Source: Alitiscatomonas aceti (GTDB taxonomy: Bacteria; Bacillota; Clostridia; Lachnospirales; Lachnospiraceae). Taken from it: 64,000 nucleotides of DNA. Below are positions 25,033 to 31,968 of the stretch, piece after piece. The notes under the pieces are model-generated. The model did not search any database. It was not told where the DNA came from and was given only the letters and a program-made list of their open reading frames with translations. The first letter of the stretch is position 1, and every line of letters starts with the position of its first letter. A program made the position numbers and the translations under genes. The stretch covers positions 62,001-126,000 of the forward strand of contig NZ_JAOQJF010000001.1 in assembly GCF_025567195.1 (NCBI RefSeq), read 5' to 3'.

Positions 25033-25803
25033 ATGATTTTAGCCGTAGACATGGGAAACAGCAATATCGTCGTGGGCGGGCTGGATGACCAGGCCACATA
25101 TTTTGAAGAGAGGATCACCACCGACGACCGCAAGACCAGCCTGGAATACGCCATCATGCTGAAAAACATCCTGGAAATACACAAAATAAAACGAAGCGAC
25201 ATCGAGGGCTCCATCATCTCTTCCGTTGTACCGCCCTTAAACGCTCCTCTTTCCTCGGCCGTAAAAAAGATCACCGGAAAACGGCCTTTTTTAGTGGGCT
25301 CCGGCATGAAGACCGGCTTAAACATTAAAATGGACAACCCCAAGGCCGTAGGCGGCGACCGGATCGTGGCTGCGGTGGCTGCCATTGCAAGATATGAGGG
25401 CCCCATCATCATCATCGACATGGGGACCGCCACCACCATGGATGTGGTGGACAAGGCAGGCTCCTACATCGGCGGCGTGATCCTGCCCGGCGTCAAGGTC
25501 GCCTTAAATTCCCTGGTGTCCAATACGGCCCAGCTTCCCAGGATCAACCTGGATGTTCCCAAACGGACCATCGGAAAAAATACCATCGAGTGTATGAGAA
25601 ACGGCATCATGTACGGCAACGCCGCCATGCTGGACGGTCTCATCGACCGGATGGAGGCAGAGTTAGGAGAACCGGCGACCCTGGTGGCCACCGGAGGCAT
25701 GTCCCGGTTCATCACTCCCCTCTGCACCCATAAGATCATTTACGACGCGGATCTCCTGCTGCGGGGCCTTCTGATCCTTTACCGTCAGAACATGCCGGAA
25801 TAA
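25033..25803 (+). CDS. coaX: Type III pantothenate kinase
   Basis: CoaX (256 aa) phosphorylates pantothenate, the first step of CoA synthesis, and is insensitive to CoA feedback in known cases. The ASKHA-fold motifs are DMGNSNIVVGG (P-loop-like phosphate motif at the N-terminus), DNPKAVGGDRIVAAVAA and IDMGTATTMDVVD. I chose the ATG at 25033 with AAAGGAG 8 bases upstream; an in-frame ATG at 25015 lies before that ribosome site. It is divergent from coaBC, so the two may be co-regulated from the shared 122-bp spacer. Confidence 0.95.
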   Translation: MILAVDMGNSNIVVGGLDDQATYFEERITTDDRKTSLEYAIMLKNILEIHKIKRSDIEGSIISSVVPPLNAPLSSAVKKITGKRPFLVGSGMKTGLNIKMDNPKAVGGDRIVAAVAAIARYEGPIIIIDMGTATTMDVVDKAGSYIGGVILPGVKVALNSLVSNTAQLPRINLDVPKRTIGKNTIECMRNGIMYGNAAMLDGLIDRMEAELGEPATLVATGGMSRFITPLCTHKIIYDADLLLRGLLILYRQNMPE

Positions 25804-25843
25804 CGCGCTAAAACAGGCCTGCAGAATTTACCAGCCGGCCTCC

Positions 25844-25874
25844 GGTATAATCCTTACCAAAACCGTACATCATT
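25844..25874 (+). promoter_or_regulatory. Possible forespore (SigF/SigG) promoter of sigG
   Basis: GGTATA (25844-25849) and CATCATT (25868-25874) are spaced by 18 bp, loosely like the SigG consensus TGAATA-(17/18)-CATACTA. Position fits, 44 bp before the start codon. Weak match. Confidence 0.3.
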
Positions 25875-25917
25875 CTCAATATAGCAAAATCCAGAGAATG
25901 ACCCAGGAGGTAAGGAT

Positions 25918-26694
25918 ATGTCCGGTTATAAGGTTGAAATATGCGGAGTCAATACAGCAAAGCTGCCGCTGCTTACCACAGAAGAGAAGGAAGAGCTTTT
26001 TAAAAGGATCCTGGCCGGCGATAAGCAGGCCAGGGAGGATTACATCAAAGGAAATCTGCGTCTTGTGTTAAGCGTCATCCAGCGTTTCTCCGGAAATAAC
26101 GAAAACGTGGACGACCTGTTCCAGATCGGATGCATCGGCCTCATCAAGGCCATCGACAATTTTGACATCACCCAGAACGTCCGTTTCTCTACCTACGCGG
26201 TCCCCATGATCCTTGGGGAGGTCCGCCGGTATCTCCGGGACAACAATTCCATCCGTGTCAGCCGCTCCCTGCGGGACACTGCCTACAAAGCCATCTACGC
26301 CAGAGAAAATCTCATGAAAAAAAACATGAAAGAACCCACCATCATGGAAATTGCCGATGAGGTGGGTCTGAGCAAAGAGGAGATCACCTACGCCATGGAC
26401 GCCATCCAGACGCCCATGAGCCTTTATGAGCCTGTCTATACCGACGGCGGCGATCCCCTTTATGTCATGGACCAGATCAGCGATAAGAAAAACAGGGAGG
26501 AAAACTGGATCGAGCAGCTTTCCTTAAACGAGGCCATGAAACGGCTCCCGGACCGGGAGCGGAACATCATCCGCATGCGCTTTTATGAAGGTCGCACCCA
26601 GACCGAGGTGGCGGAGGAGGTAGGCATCAGCCAGGCCCAGGTCTCCAGGCTGGAAAAAAACGCACTGAAGACCATGCGGAGCTATCTGGCCTGA
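25918..26694 (+). CDS. sigG: RNA polymerase sporulation sigma factor SigG
   Basis: This 258-aa sigma factor drives late forespore gene expression. The N-terminal KVEICGVNTAKLPLL is diagnostic of SigG, where the anti-sigma contact lies. Region 2 reads NLRLVLSVIQRFSGN, VDDLFQIGCIGLIKAIDNFD and RFSTYAVPMILGEVRRYLRD. Region 4 ends with EVAEEVGISQAQVSRLEK. AGGAGG precedes the ATG. In many Clostridia sigG directly follows spoIIGA-sigE. Here coaX is upstream, on the same strand, and sigE is not in the window. A forespore-type promoter is possible at 25844-25874. Confidence 0.95.
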   Translation: MSGYKVEICGVNTAKLPLLTTEEKEELFKRILAGDKQAREDYIKGNLRLVLSVIQRFSGNNENVDDLFQIGCIGLIKAIDNFDITQNVRFSTYAVPMILGEVRRYLRDNNSIRVSRSLRDTAYKAIYARENLMKKNMKEPTIMEIADEVGLSKEEITYAMDAIQTPMSLYEPVYTDGGDPLYVMDQISDKKNREENWIEQLSLNEAMKRLPDRERNIIRMRFYEGRTQTEVAEEVGISQAQVSRLEKNALKTMRSYLA

Positions 26695-26708
26695 CCCTTT
26701 CCCTTCTT

Positions 26709-27677
26709 TTATACGGTTTCTGATCCCCGGAGCTTTTTAAGGACCGCCTCCTCCGATGGGATGCTGGGGATCCCTCCGGGTGTTTCTGTGGACAGGCTGG
26801 CCGCTGCGGATGCGAAAGCACCCATGGCGGCCAGCTCTTTTTCATCCAGCTCCTCCGGCGCTTTCCCGGACTTTAAAAGCCAGGCCACGGCGCTTCCCCC
26901 GAAAATATCCCCGGCTCCTGTGGTGTCCACCGGCGTCACCCTGGGGCAGACCGCCCGGGCGGCCGCCTTTTCGCTGGACAGATACGCGCCCCTGGGGCCC
27001 ATGGTCACCATGGAAAGCTTTACGCCGAATTCCTTCTGGAGCTTTTCAGCCGCCTTCTCTTCGTCGGTGATCCCCCAGAGGAATTCCACCTCCTCGTCGC
27101 TGATCTTCACCACATCTGCCTGGGAAAGTCCCCAGAGGATCTGCTCCCTGGCCTCGTCCGGCGTGTTCCACAGGGGAAGCCGCAGGTTCGGATCGAAGGT
27201 GATCCACTTTCCCTTTTTCCGGGCGTATTCCACCGCCCGTTTCGCAGCCGTGCGGACTGGCTCGTCTGTGAGGCTTAAGGTTCCGAAATGAAAGACCTTT
27301 GCCTGGTCGATGAGCTCCAGGTCCAGCTCCTCAAAGGAAAGCTGCGTATCTGCCCCAGGCTTTCTGGCGAAGCTGAAGGACCGGTCTCCTCCGGCGTCAA
27401 AGGTAACAAAGGCCAGGGTCGTGAACACAGAGCTGTCCTGCCGGATCCCCTTTGTCTCGATCCCGGCCTCCTTAAGGGTATTTATGAGCAGCCCGCCAAA
27501 GGCGTCCGTTCCCACCTTGCCCAGAAATGCCGTCCGGAGCCCGTATTTACTTAGAGCCGCCAGGAAATTTCCCGGCGCCCCGCCTGGATTTGCCTTCATG
27601 GTGGGATATCCGGCCGCGTCCGTATCCCTGGCTGCAAAATCGATCAGAAGCTCTCCAATGGCTGTCACGTCGTACAT
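26709..27677 (-). CDS. PfkB-family sugar kinase, probably fructokinase
   Basis: The 322-aa protein is a ribokinase/PfkB-fold kinase. It has the N-terminal GELLIDF, the sugar-binding NPGGAPGNFLAALSKYG, the lid region and the C-terminal catalytic motif VTPVDTTGAGDIFGGSAVAWL, where the Asp is the general base. The sequence is closest in feel to fructokinases (DPNLRLPLWNTPDEAREQI is typical), so it probably makes fructose-6-phosphate; the exact sugar is inferred. The gene stands alone with a good promoter and converges on sigG with only 14 bp between stops. Confidence 0.85.
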   Translation of the reverse strand: MYDVTAIGELLIDFAARDTDAAGYPTMKANPGGAPGNFLAALSKYGLRTAFLGKVGTDAFGGLLINTLKEAGIETKGIRQDSSVFTTLAFVTFDAGGDRSFSFARKPGADTQLSFEELDLELIDQAKVFHFGTLSLTDEPVRTAAKRAVEYARKKGKWITFDPNLRLPLWNTPDEAREQILWGLSQADVVKISDEEVEFLWGITDEEKAAEKLQKEFGVKLSMVTMGPRGAYLSSEKAAARAVCPRVTPVDTTGAGDIFGGSAVAWLLKSGKAPEELDEKELAAMGAFASAAASLSTETPGGIPSIPSEEAVLKKLRGSETV

Positions 27678-27712
27678 GGTAAATTCCCCCTTGTGTGGTA
27701 GATTTTAAAGAA

Positions 27713-27741
27713 ATTATAGCAGTGGACGGGATCAGATTCAA
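27713..27741 (-). promoter_or_regulatory. Promoter of the sugar kinase gene
   Basis: On the minus strand TTGAAT (27736-27741), a 17-bp spacer and a perfect TATAAT (27713-27718) lie about 36 bp before the start. Confidence 0.7.
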
Positions 27742-27850
27742 GAACGAATGATGGGGGGCAGAAATGCTTTCTATATTTTAGAATGATATGATTTCCATAT
27801 ATTTCCATTTTATTATGTAATATAAGATATTTAGAAAAAGGAGGCCACCA

Positions 27851-28204
27851 TTGGATACATATACGGTTGATCTGGAATCAATGGGAAAGCGGATCCGGGA
27901 ACTCAGAAATACCCAGAACAAAACCCAGGAAGTGTTTGCTGATATGATACATATTTCATCGTCTTATCTCGCACTGATTGAACAGGGAAAACGTACTGCC
28001 AGTCTGGATGTAGTTGCCCAGATTGCGTATACCTGCCATGTCTCTGTTGATTATCTTTTATTCGGAAAACAGGAATCCCCTTCATCAGAAAATTATAAAT
28101 TTTTCAATATACTCTGCCGCCAGTATTCTGATACAGAAATCAAGCGTGCCTTGAAACTCTTCGCCTTCTATCTTCAGCTTGATAAAGAAAAAGAATACCC
28201 ATAG
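27851..28204 (+). CDS. Small XRE-family regulator
   Basis: The 117-aa protein begins at a TTG with AAGGAGG 6 bases upstream. Residues 10-70 are a Cro/CI-type helix-turn-helix: MGKRIRELRNTQNKTQEVFA, MIHISSSYLALIEQGKRTAS and VSVDYLLFG. The C-terminal 45 residues are a short helical tail that probably dimerises. It lies 150 bp upstream of an ATPase/TOPRIM-like pair on the same strand and marks the start of a stretch that is visibly AT-richer than its surroundings. Regulation of that pair is an inference from position. Confidence 0.85.
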   Translation: MDTYTVDLESMGKRIRELRNTQNKTQEVFADMIHISSSYLALIEQGKRTASLDVVAQIAYTCHVSVDYLLFGKQESPSSENYKFFNILCRQYSDTEIKRALKLFAFYLQLDKEKEYP

Positions 28205-28301
28205 ACCAGACAGCCGCATCTTCTCTCCCATACGCAGCTGCCCCTTATTTTTACAAGCACAGTAATCCTAAGATTAGATATGGCTAAACACCGGAAAATG
28301 T

Positions 28302-28331
28302 TTGTATTTAATTCATGGATTATGCTATACT
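28302..28331 (+). promoter_or_regulatory. Possible promoter of the ATPase/TOPRIM-like pair
   Basis: TTGTAT (28302-28307), 18 bp, then TATACT (28326-28331), 25 bp before the ATPase start codon. It lies after the XRE gene, so the pair could be expressed separately from it. Confidence 0.45.
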
Positions 28332-28355
28332 GTATTTTAGAAAGGGGCAGCAATT

Positions 28356-29540
28356 ATGAATATACGAAAAATTACTTTTGGGAACTTTAAGTCCCTGTAT
28401 AACGCAGCCTTCGAACCTGGTAAAGTCAATGTATTTATCGGTGCCAACGGTTCTGGAAAAACTACGATCCTGGAAGCGATCGGTTTATTAAGTGCGGCTA
28501 TGACCGACCGTGTCGATTCTTCCAGCCTCCAGCGCAAAGGCGTGCGCCTCAGTATTCCCTCGCTTTACAAATCCAGTTTCAAGGATCTTAAGAGACAACG
28601 ATCCATGATCGATCTTTCCCTGGAATGGGAAGATGACTGCTGTACAGATAAATTCCGTTACGATGTACATCTGACAACTCCTACTGATACCGACTATTGG
28701 AAATACCACTCTGAGGCATTTCTTCAGAACGGAGAAAAAATATGGGGACGCAGCAATGCCTCCCAGCAGCAGTCCAACAGTTATATCGGCTTCTTTCTCA
28801 TTGATAATGACCCAGAACTGACAACCGGCCACAAAATCGCGGAGGATTTTTCATCTTACGGTATTTTCCAGCCAAACACCTTGACTTTGAGAGGCACGAT
28901 CCCAGATCCCAATCAGGTTTCTCCTGTCGGATTGAATGGCGGACGTCTGGCCGAGGCGATCCGGACACTGATCCATGAAAACGACGGGGATCTGTTTTTC
29001 GGAAATTTATATATGGATGACATCCTTGACATGATCGACTGGGCCTCCGATATATCTGTGGATACGCCAAAAAAAACAACGATCAACGCCAATATCCCCA
29101 CAACACGCCAGGTCATTGAATTTACAGACCGCTATATGAAGGATACCGCTCGTTTTACCGGTTATGATGCCAGCGAGGGAGCCTTATATGTCCTGTTCAT
29201 GCTGACGCTTGCCATGCATCCCATGGGTCCATCTATTTTCTCAGTAGACAGCTTTGACCACGCGTTAAATCCCCGCCTGGCAAAAAAAATGATCCAGGTG
29301 TTCTGTGAACAGATTATCCAGAATAATAAGCATGTTTTTCTGACCACCCATAATCCGCTGGTACTGGATGGACTGGACCTGCAGAATGACGATATACGGC
29401 TGTTTGCCGTAGACCGTGACAGTAACGGATATGCCCAGATCCGGCGGATTTCTGTTTCCCAGGAGCTGATCGATGAAGGTCTTCCTTTATCCAGGCTCTG
29501 GATCAGCGGAAGACTGGGAGGTGTTCCATCACTGCTATGA
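28356..29540 (+). CDS. AAA ATPase (AAA15/RecF-OLD-like), likely defence component
   Basis: The 394-aa protein has an ABC/SMC-type ATPase core split by a long insert. Walker A VFIGANGSGKTT is at 27-37. An LSGGQ-like region (YDASEGALYVLFML) is at 270-283. Walker B is SIFSVDSFDHALNPRLA (294-309), and the switch histidine is in FLTTHNPLVLDGLD (329-341). In Walker B the residue after the Asp is Ser (VDSFD) where active ATPases of this fold usually have Glu. AAGGGG precedes the ATG. The stop overlaps the start of the next gene (ATGA), so both proteins are probably made together and may form a complex. ATPase plus TOPRIM-like pairs are typical of anti-phage systems such as PARIS and OLD/Gabija types. 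Confidence 0.8.
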   Translation: MNIRKITFGNFKSLYNAAFEPGKVNVFIGANGSGKTTILEAIGLLSAAMTDRVDSSSLQRKGVRLSIPSLYKSSFKDLKRQRSMIDLSLEWEDDCCTDKFRYDVHLTTPTDTDYWKYHSEAFLQNGEKIWGRSNASQQQSNSYIGFFLIDNDPELTTGHKIAEDFSSYGIFQPNTLTLRGTIPDPNQVSPVGLNGGRLAEAIRTLIHENDGDLFFGNLYMDDILDMIDWASDISVDTPKKTTINANIPTTRQVIEFTDRYMKDTARFTGYDASEGALYVLFMLTLAMHPMGPSIFSVDSFDHALNPRLAKKMIQVFCEQIIQNNKHVFLTTHNPLVLDGLDLQNDDIRLFAVDRDSNGYAQIRRISVSQELIDEGLPLSRLWISGRLGGVPSLL

Positions 29541-30268
29541 AAAATATAGGGATTATTTGTGAAGGTCCAACCGACTACATCATCCTTAAAAATGTTATTA
29601 ATCTTATAACCGGAGATACCAACTATTTTGTACTGCTTCAGCCTGAGCCTGATCTGCGCGGACAATACGTGAACGGATGGAAAGGCGTCTGGAAATGGTG
29701 TCATGATTACGCCAGTATCCGGATGCAGCTTATGGATAAAATTCAGCCCACGTTGGACTTTCTGGTCATTCAGATGGATGGTGACGTATCCAGAAAGGAG
29801 AAAGTCTCCCATTGCGGGTGTGGCTCAGTGAAATGCCCCCTCCAAAATATCCGGAATCCTTTGGAGTGTGACATTAAACCAGAATACCGGAATAACTGCC
29901 CTGTCTTGCTTCCCTGCCCTGAGCACAACGCACCCGTTTCCAGTTATATGGAACACCTGAAGTCTTTGATCCGTTCATGGTTAAAAGAAATAGACCGTAC
30001 CTGCATCGCTATCCCCTGCGACAGCACCGAAGCCTGGATCGCTGCCGCCTACGATAACCTGCCCGAAATTGAATTTATGGAAAACCCCTGGGAAAATGTC
30101 ATCGCTAAGAAGAAGATATATCATGGTATACGAATTTCCGGAAAAAACAAACGAGCCCGGATTTTTGAACAGTTTGCCCCAGTTGTCTGTAAAAACTGGG
30201 ACCGGGTAACAGAACTCTGTCTGAGCGCCCGGGAATTTGAACGAGATATCTCTCTTCTTGGCAGATAA
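29537..30268 (+). CDS. TOPRIM-like (DUF4276-type) protein with cysteine-rich insert
   Basis: The 243-aa protein starts GIICEGPTDYIIL. The EGPTD at 9-13 and the DxD in LVIQMDGDVS (D81, D83) are the two acidic motifs of a TOPRIM fold, which binds metal in nucleases and primases. Between 93 and 127 there are six cysteines (CGCGSVKCP, C111, CPVLLPC), a possible zinc site inserted into the fold. PCDSTEAWIAAAY (160-172) resembles the conserved SxEAW segment of DUF4276 proteins. It overlaps the ATPase gene by 4 bp. The likely role is effector nuclease of a defence pair, but this is inferred; a regulator or tRNA-acting enzyme is possible. Confidence 0.6.
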   Translation: MKNIGIICEGPTDYIILKNVINLITGDTNYFVLLQPEPDLRGQYVNGWKGVWKWCHDYASIRMQLMDKIQPTLDFLVIQMDGDVSRKEKVSHCGCGSVKCPLQNIRNPLECDIKPEYRNNCPVLLPCPEHNAPVSSYMEHLKSLIRSWLKEIDRTCIAIPCDSTEAWIAAAYDNLPEIEFMENPWENVIAKKKIYHGIRISGKNKRARIFEQFAPVVCKNWDRVTELCLSAREFERDISLLGR

Positions 30269-30269
30269 A

Positions 30270-30309
30270 TAAAAAATAGCAGCCGCACCGGATTTCTCCG
30301 ATGCGGCTG
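30270..30309 (-). terminator. Terminator between converging units
   Basis: CAGCCGCA (30280-30287) pairs with TGCGGCTG (30302-30309), and on the minus strand TATTTTTTATTT follows the stem. It ends the peptide-binding protein operon and may also stop plus-strand transcription of the TOPRIM-like gene. Confidence 0.75.
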
Positions 30310-30316
30310 TCCTCTC

Positions 30317-31942
30317 CTACTTCTCAAAATAACAGTCTCCCAGATAATGGAGGGCTGTATTTTTATTAAACTGGAATCCCTTAAGATCTGCCCTTCTTCC
30401 CACCATATTGCTCTTATAATACAGCGGCACCCACGGACAGAGCTCATTTAAGCGGACCTGGAGGTCCCTATATGTCTGAAGCCTCTTCTCCCGGTCTGTT
30501 TCCATGCTGGCGGCGTCGATCATTTCATCCACCTTTTCATCCCTGAGATATGCCCGGTTTCCGTTCATGCCGCAGTTTTTTGAATGGAACAGCGGCGTCA
30601 CACTGTATTCCGGATCACAGGTGGTATTGGTCCAGCCCAGGATCAGGAGCTCATGCTCTCCGGCGTTGATCGCATCCTGGAACGCGCCCCACTCGTAAAC
30701 GTTGATGTCCACGTTGACGCCGATCTGGGCCAGCTGGGCCTGGACCACCTGGGCGGTACGGTTCCTCACGTCTCCGGATACGTACATCTTAAGATCCAGC
30801 CCGTCCCCATAGCCTGCTTCTGCCAGAAGCTCCTTGGCCTTTTCCAGATCCTGGGGATACGGCTGCACTTCCTCATTCCACCCCGGCAGGGTCTTTGCAA
30901 TGAAGGAGCTGGCCACCTCGCCGCGGCCTTCTACGATCGTATCCACAAATTCCTGGCGGTTCATGGCATATGTAATGGCCTGGCGCACCCGGACGTCATC
31001 CAGTCCCTTTTTCGTGGTATTGAACGCCATGAATTCCACTGAAGCCGACGGCCAGCTTTCCAGTACCAGCTCATCATTGGCTTCCACGTTGGCGGCGTCC
31101 ACCGGATCCACCGTTAAGATCACGTCGATCTCTCCCGTTTCCAGGGCAATGGTCCTGGCGCTCCCCTCGGGAATGATCCGGTTGGTGATGGAAGTGGCTG
31201 TGGCCGGTCCGTCAAAGTAATCGTCAAACCGCACCAGCGTCCAGTGATCGTTGGGGACCCATTCCTTAAACATGAACGGTCCCGTTCCTATGGGCTCTTC
31301 CCCGTATGTCTCCCCGGCCTCAGTCACAGCCTTCTCCGACAGGATCTTCATGCTGGTGTCATTGAGGACATAAAGAAGGGACGGATATGGACGGGAAAGA
31401 TGGATCGTCAGGTCATAATCCCCCTCCACAGAAACATGGTCGATGGCCGACGCGTTGGACATGGCCTTGGGCATGGTCTTGGCCCGCTCCAGGCTGAATT
31501 TCACATCGCTGGCCTTCAGTTCCTCCCCATTATGGAACTTCACGCCTTCCCGGAGCTTAAATTTATAGGTTTTGTCATCCACCATCTCAAAGCTCTCCGC
31601 CAGGTCCCCTACGACCTCCCGGTTCTCATCGATCTTTACCAGGCCGTTATAAATGTGGCGGTTCAGCGTTGCAGACGGAGAATCCACTCCCACCTGGGGA
31701 TCCATGGACCGGATATCGCTGGTGTTGGCAGAAATAATATCCGTCCGCCCAATGGACGGCTCCTTCTCCCCCTGGCTGGCTTCCTCTAACGCCTTTTCCG
31801 TCTCCGTCCCCGCTAAAGCCGTCGTTTCCCCCTTTGGCTCCGCCGCTGTTCCAGTATCTCCCCCGCTGTTTCCGCAGCCCGACAGCGCCATGACGCCGGC
31901 CACCGCCAGCATCGTCAGTTTCCCATACATACCTTTCCTCAT
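30317..31942 (-). CDS. Peptide ABC transporter substrate-binding lipoprotein (OppA/DppA type)
   Basis: From the ATG at 31942 (GGAGGAGC upstream) the protein has 541 aa. The lipoprotein signal is LAVAGVMALSGCGNSGG. The SBP_bac_5 fold is clear: DIRSMDPQVGVDSPSATLNR, YKFKLREGVKFHNGEEL and LNELCPWVPLYYKSNM. It should capture peptides or related compounds outside the membrane. No permease or ATPase genes are beside it, so it probably uses a transporter coded elsewhere. It follows an M28 peptidase gene by 26 bp, which suggests linked peptide breakdown and uptake. Confidence 0.92.
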   Translation of the reverse strand: MRKGMYGKLTMLAVAGVMALSGCGNSGGDTGTAAEPKGETTALAGTETEKALEEASQGEKEPSIGRTDIISANTSDIRSMDPQVGVDSPSATLNRHIYNGLVKIDENREVVGDLAESFEMVDDKTYKFKLREGVKFHNGEELKASDVKFSLERAKTMPKAMSNASAIDHVSVEGDYDLTIHLSRPYPSLLYVLNDTSMKILSEKAVTEAGETYGEEPIGTGPFMFKEWVPNDHWTLVRFDDYFDGPATATSITNRIIPEGSARTIALETGEIDVILTVDPVDAANVEANDELVLESWPSASVEFMAFNTTKKGLDDVRVRQAITYAMNRQEFVDTIVEGRGEVASSFIAKTLPGWNEEVQPYPQDLEKAKELLAEAGYGDGLDLKMYVSGDVRNRTAQVVQAQLAQIGVNVDINVYEWGAFQDAINAGEHELLILGWTNTTCDPEYSVTPLFHSKNCGMNGNRAYLRDEKVDEMIDAASMETDREKRLQTYRDLQVRLNELCPWVPLYYKSNMVGRRADLKGFQFNKNTALHYLGDCYFEK

Positions 31943-31968
31943 ACAGTGCTCCTCCTTGTATATAGTTT

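Noticed and set aside
28205..28355. Toxin-antitoxin reading of the XRE gene with the ATPase gene
   Set aside because: 150 bp and a separate promoter lie between them, and the ATPase is not a typical toxin.
28356..30268. Naming the ATPase/TOPRIM pair as PARIS
   Set aside because: The second protein shows EGPTD, DGD and SxEAW features closer to DUF4276 than to DUF4435 of AriB, and I cannot run a profile search.
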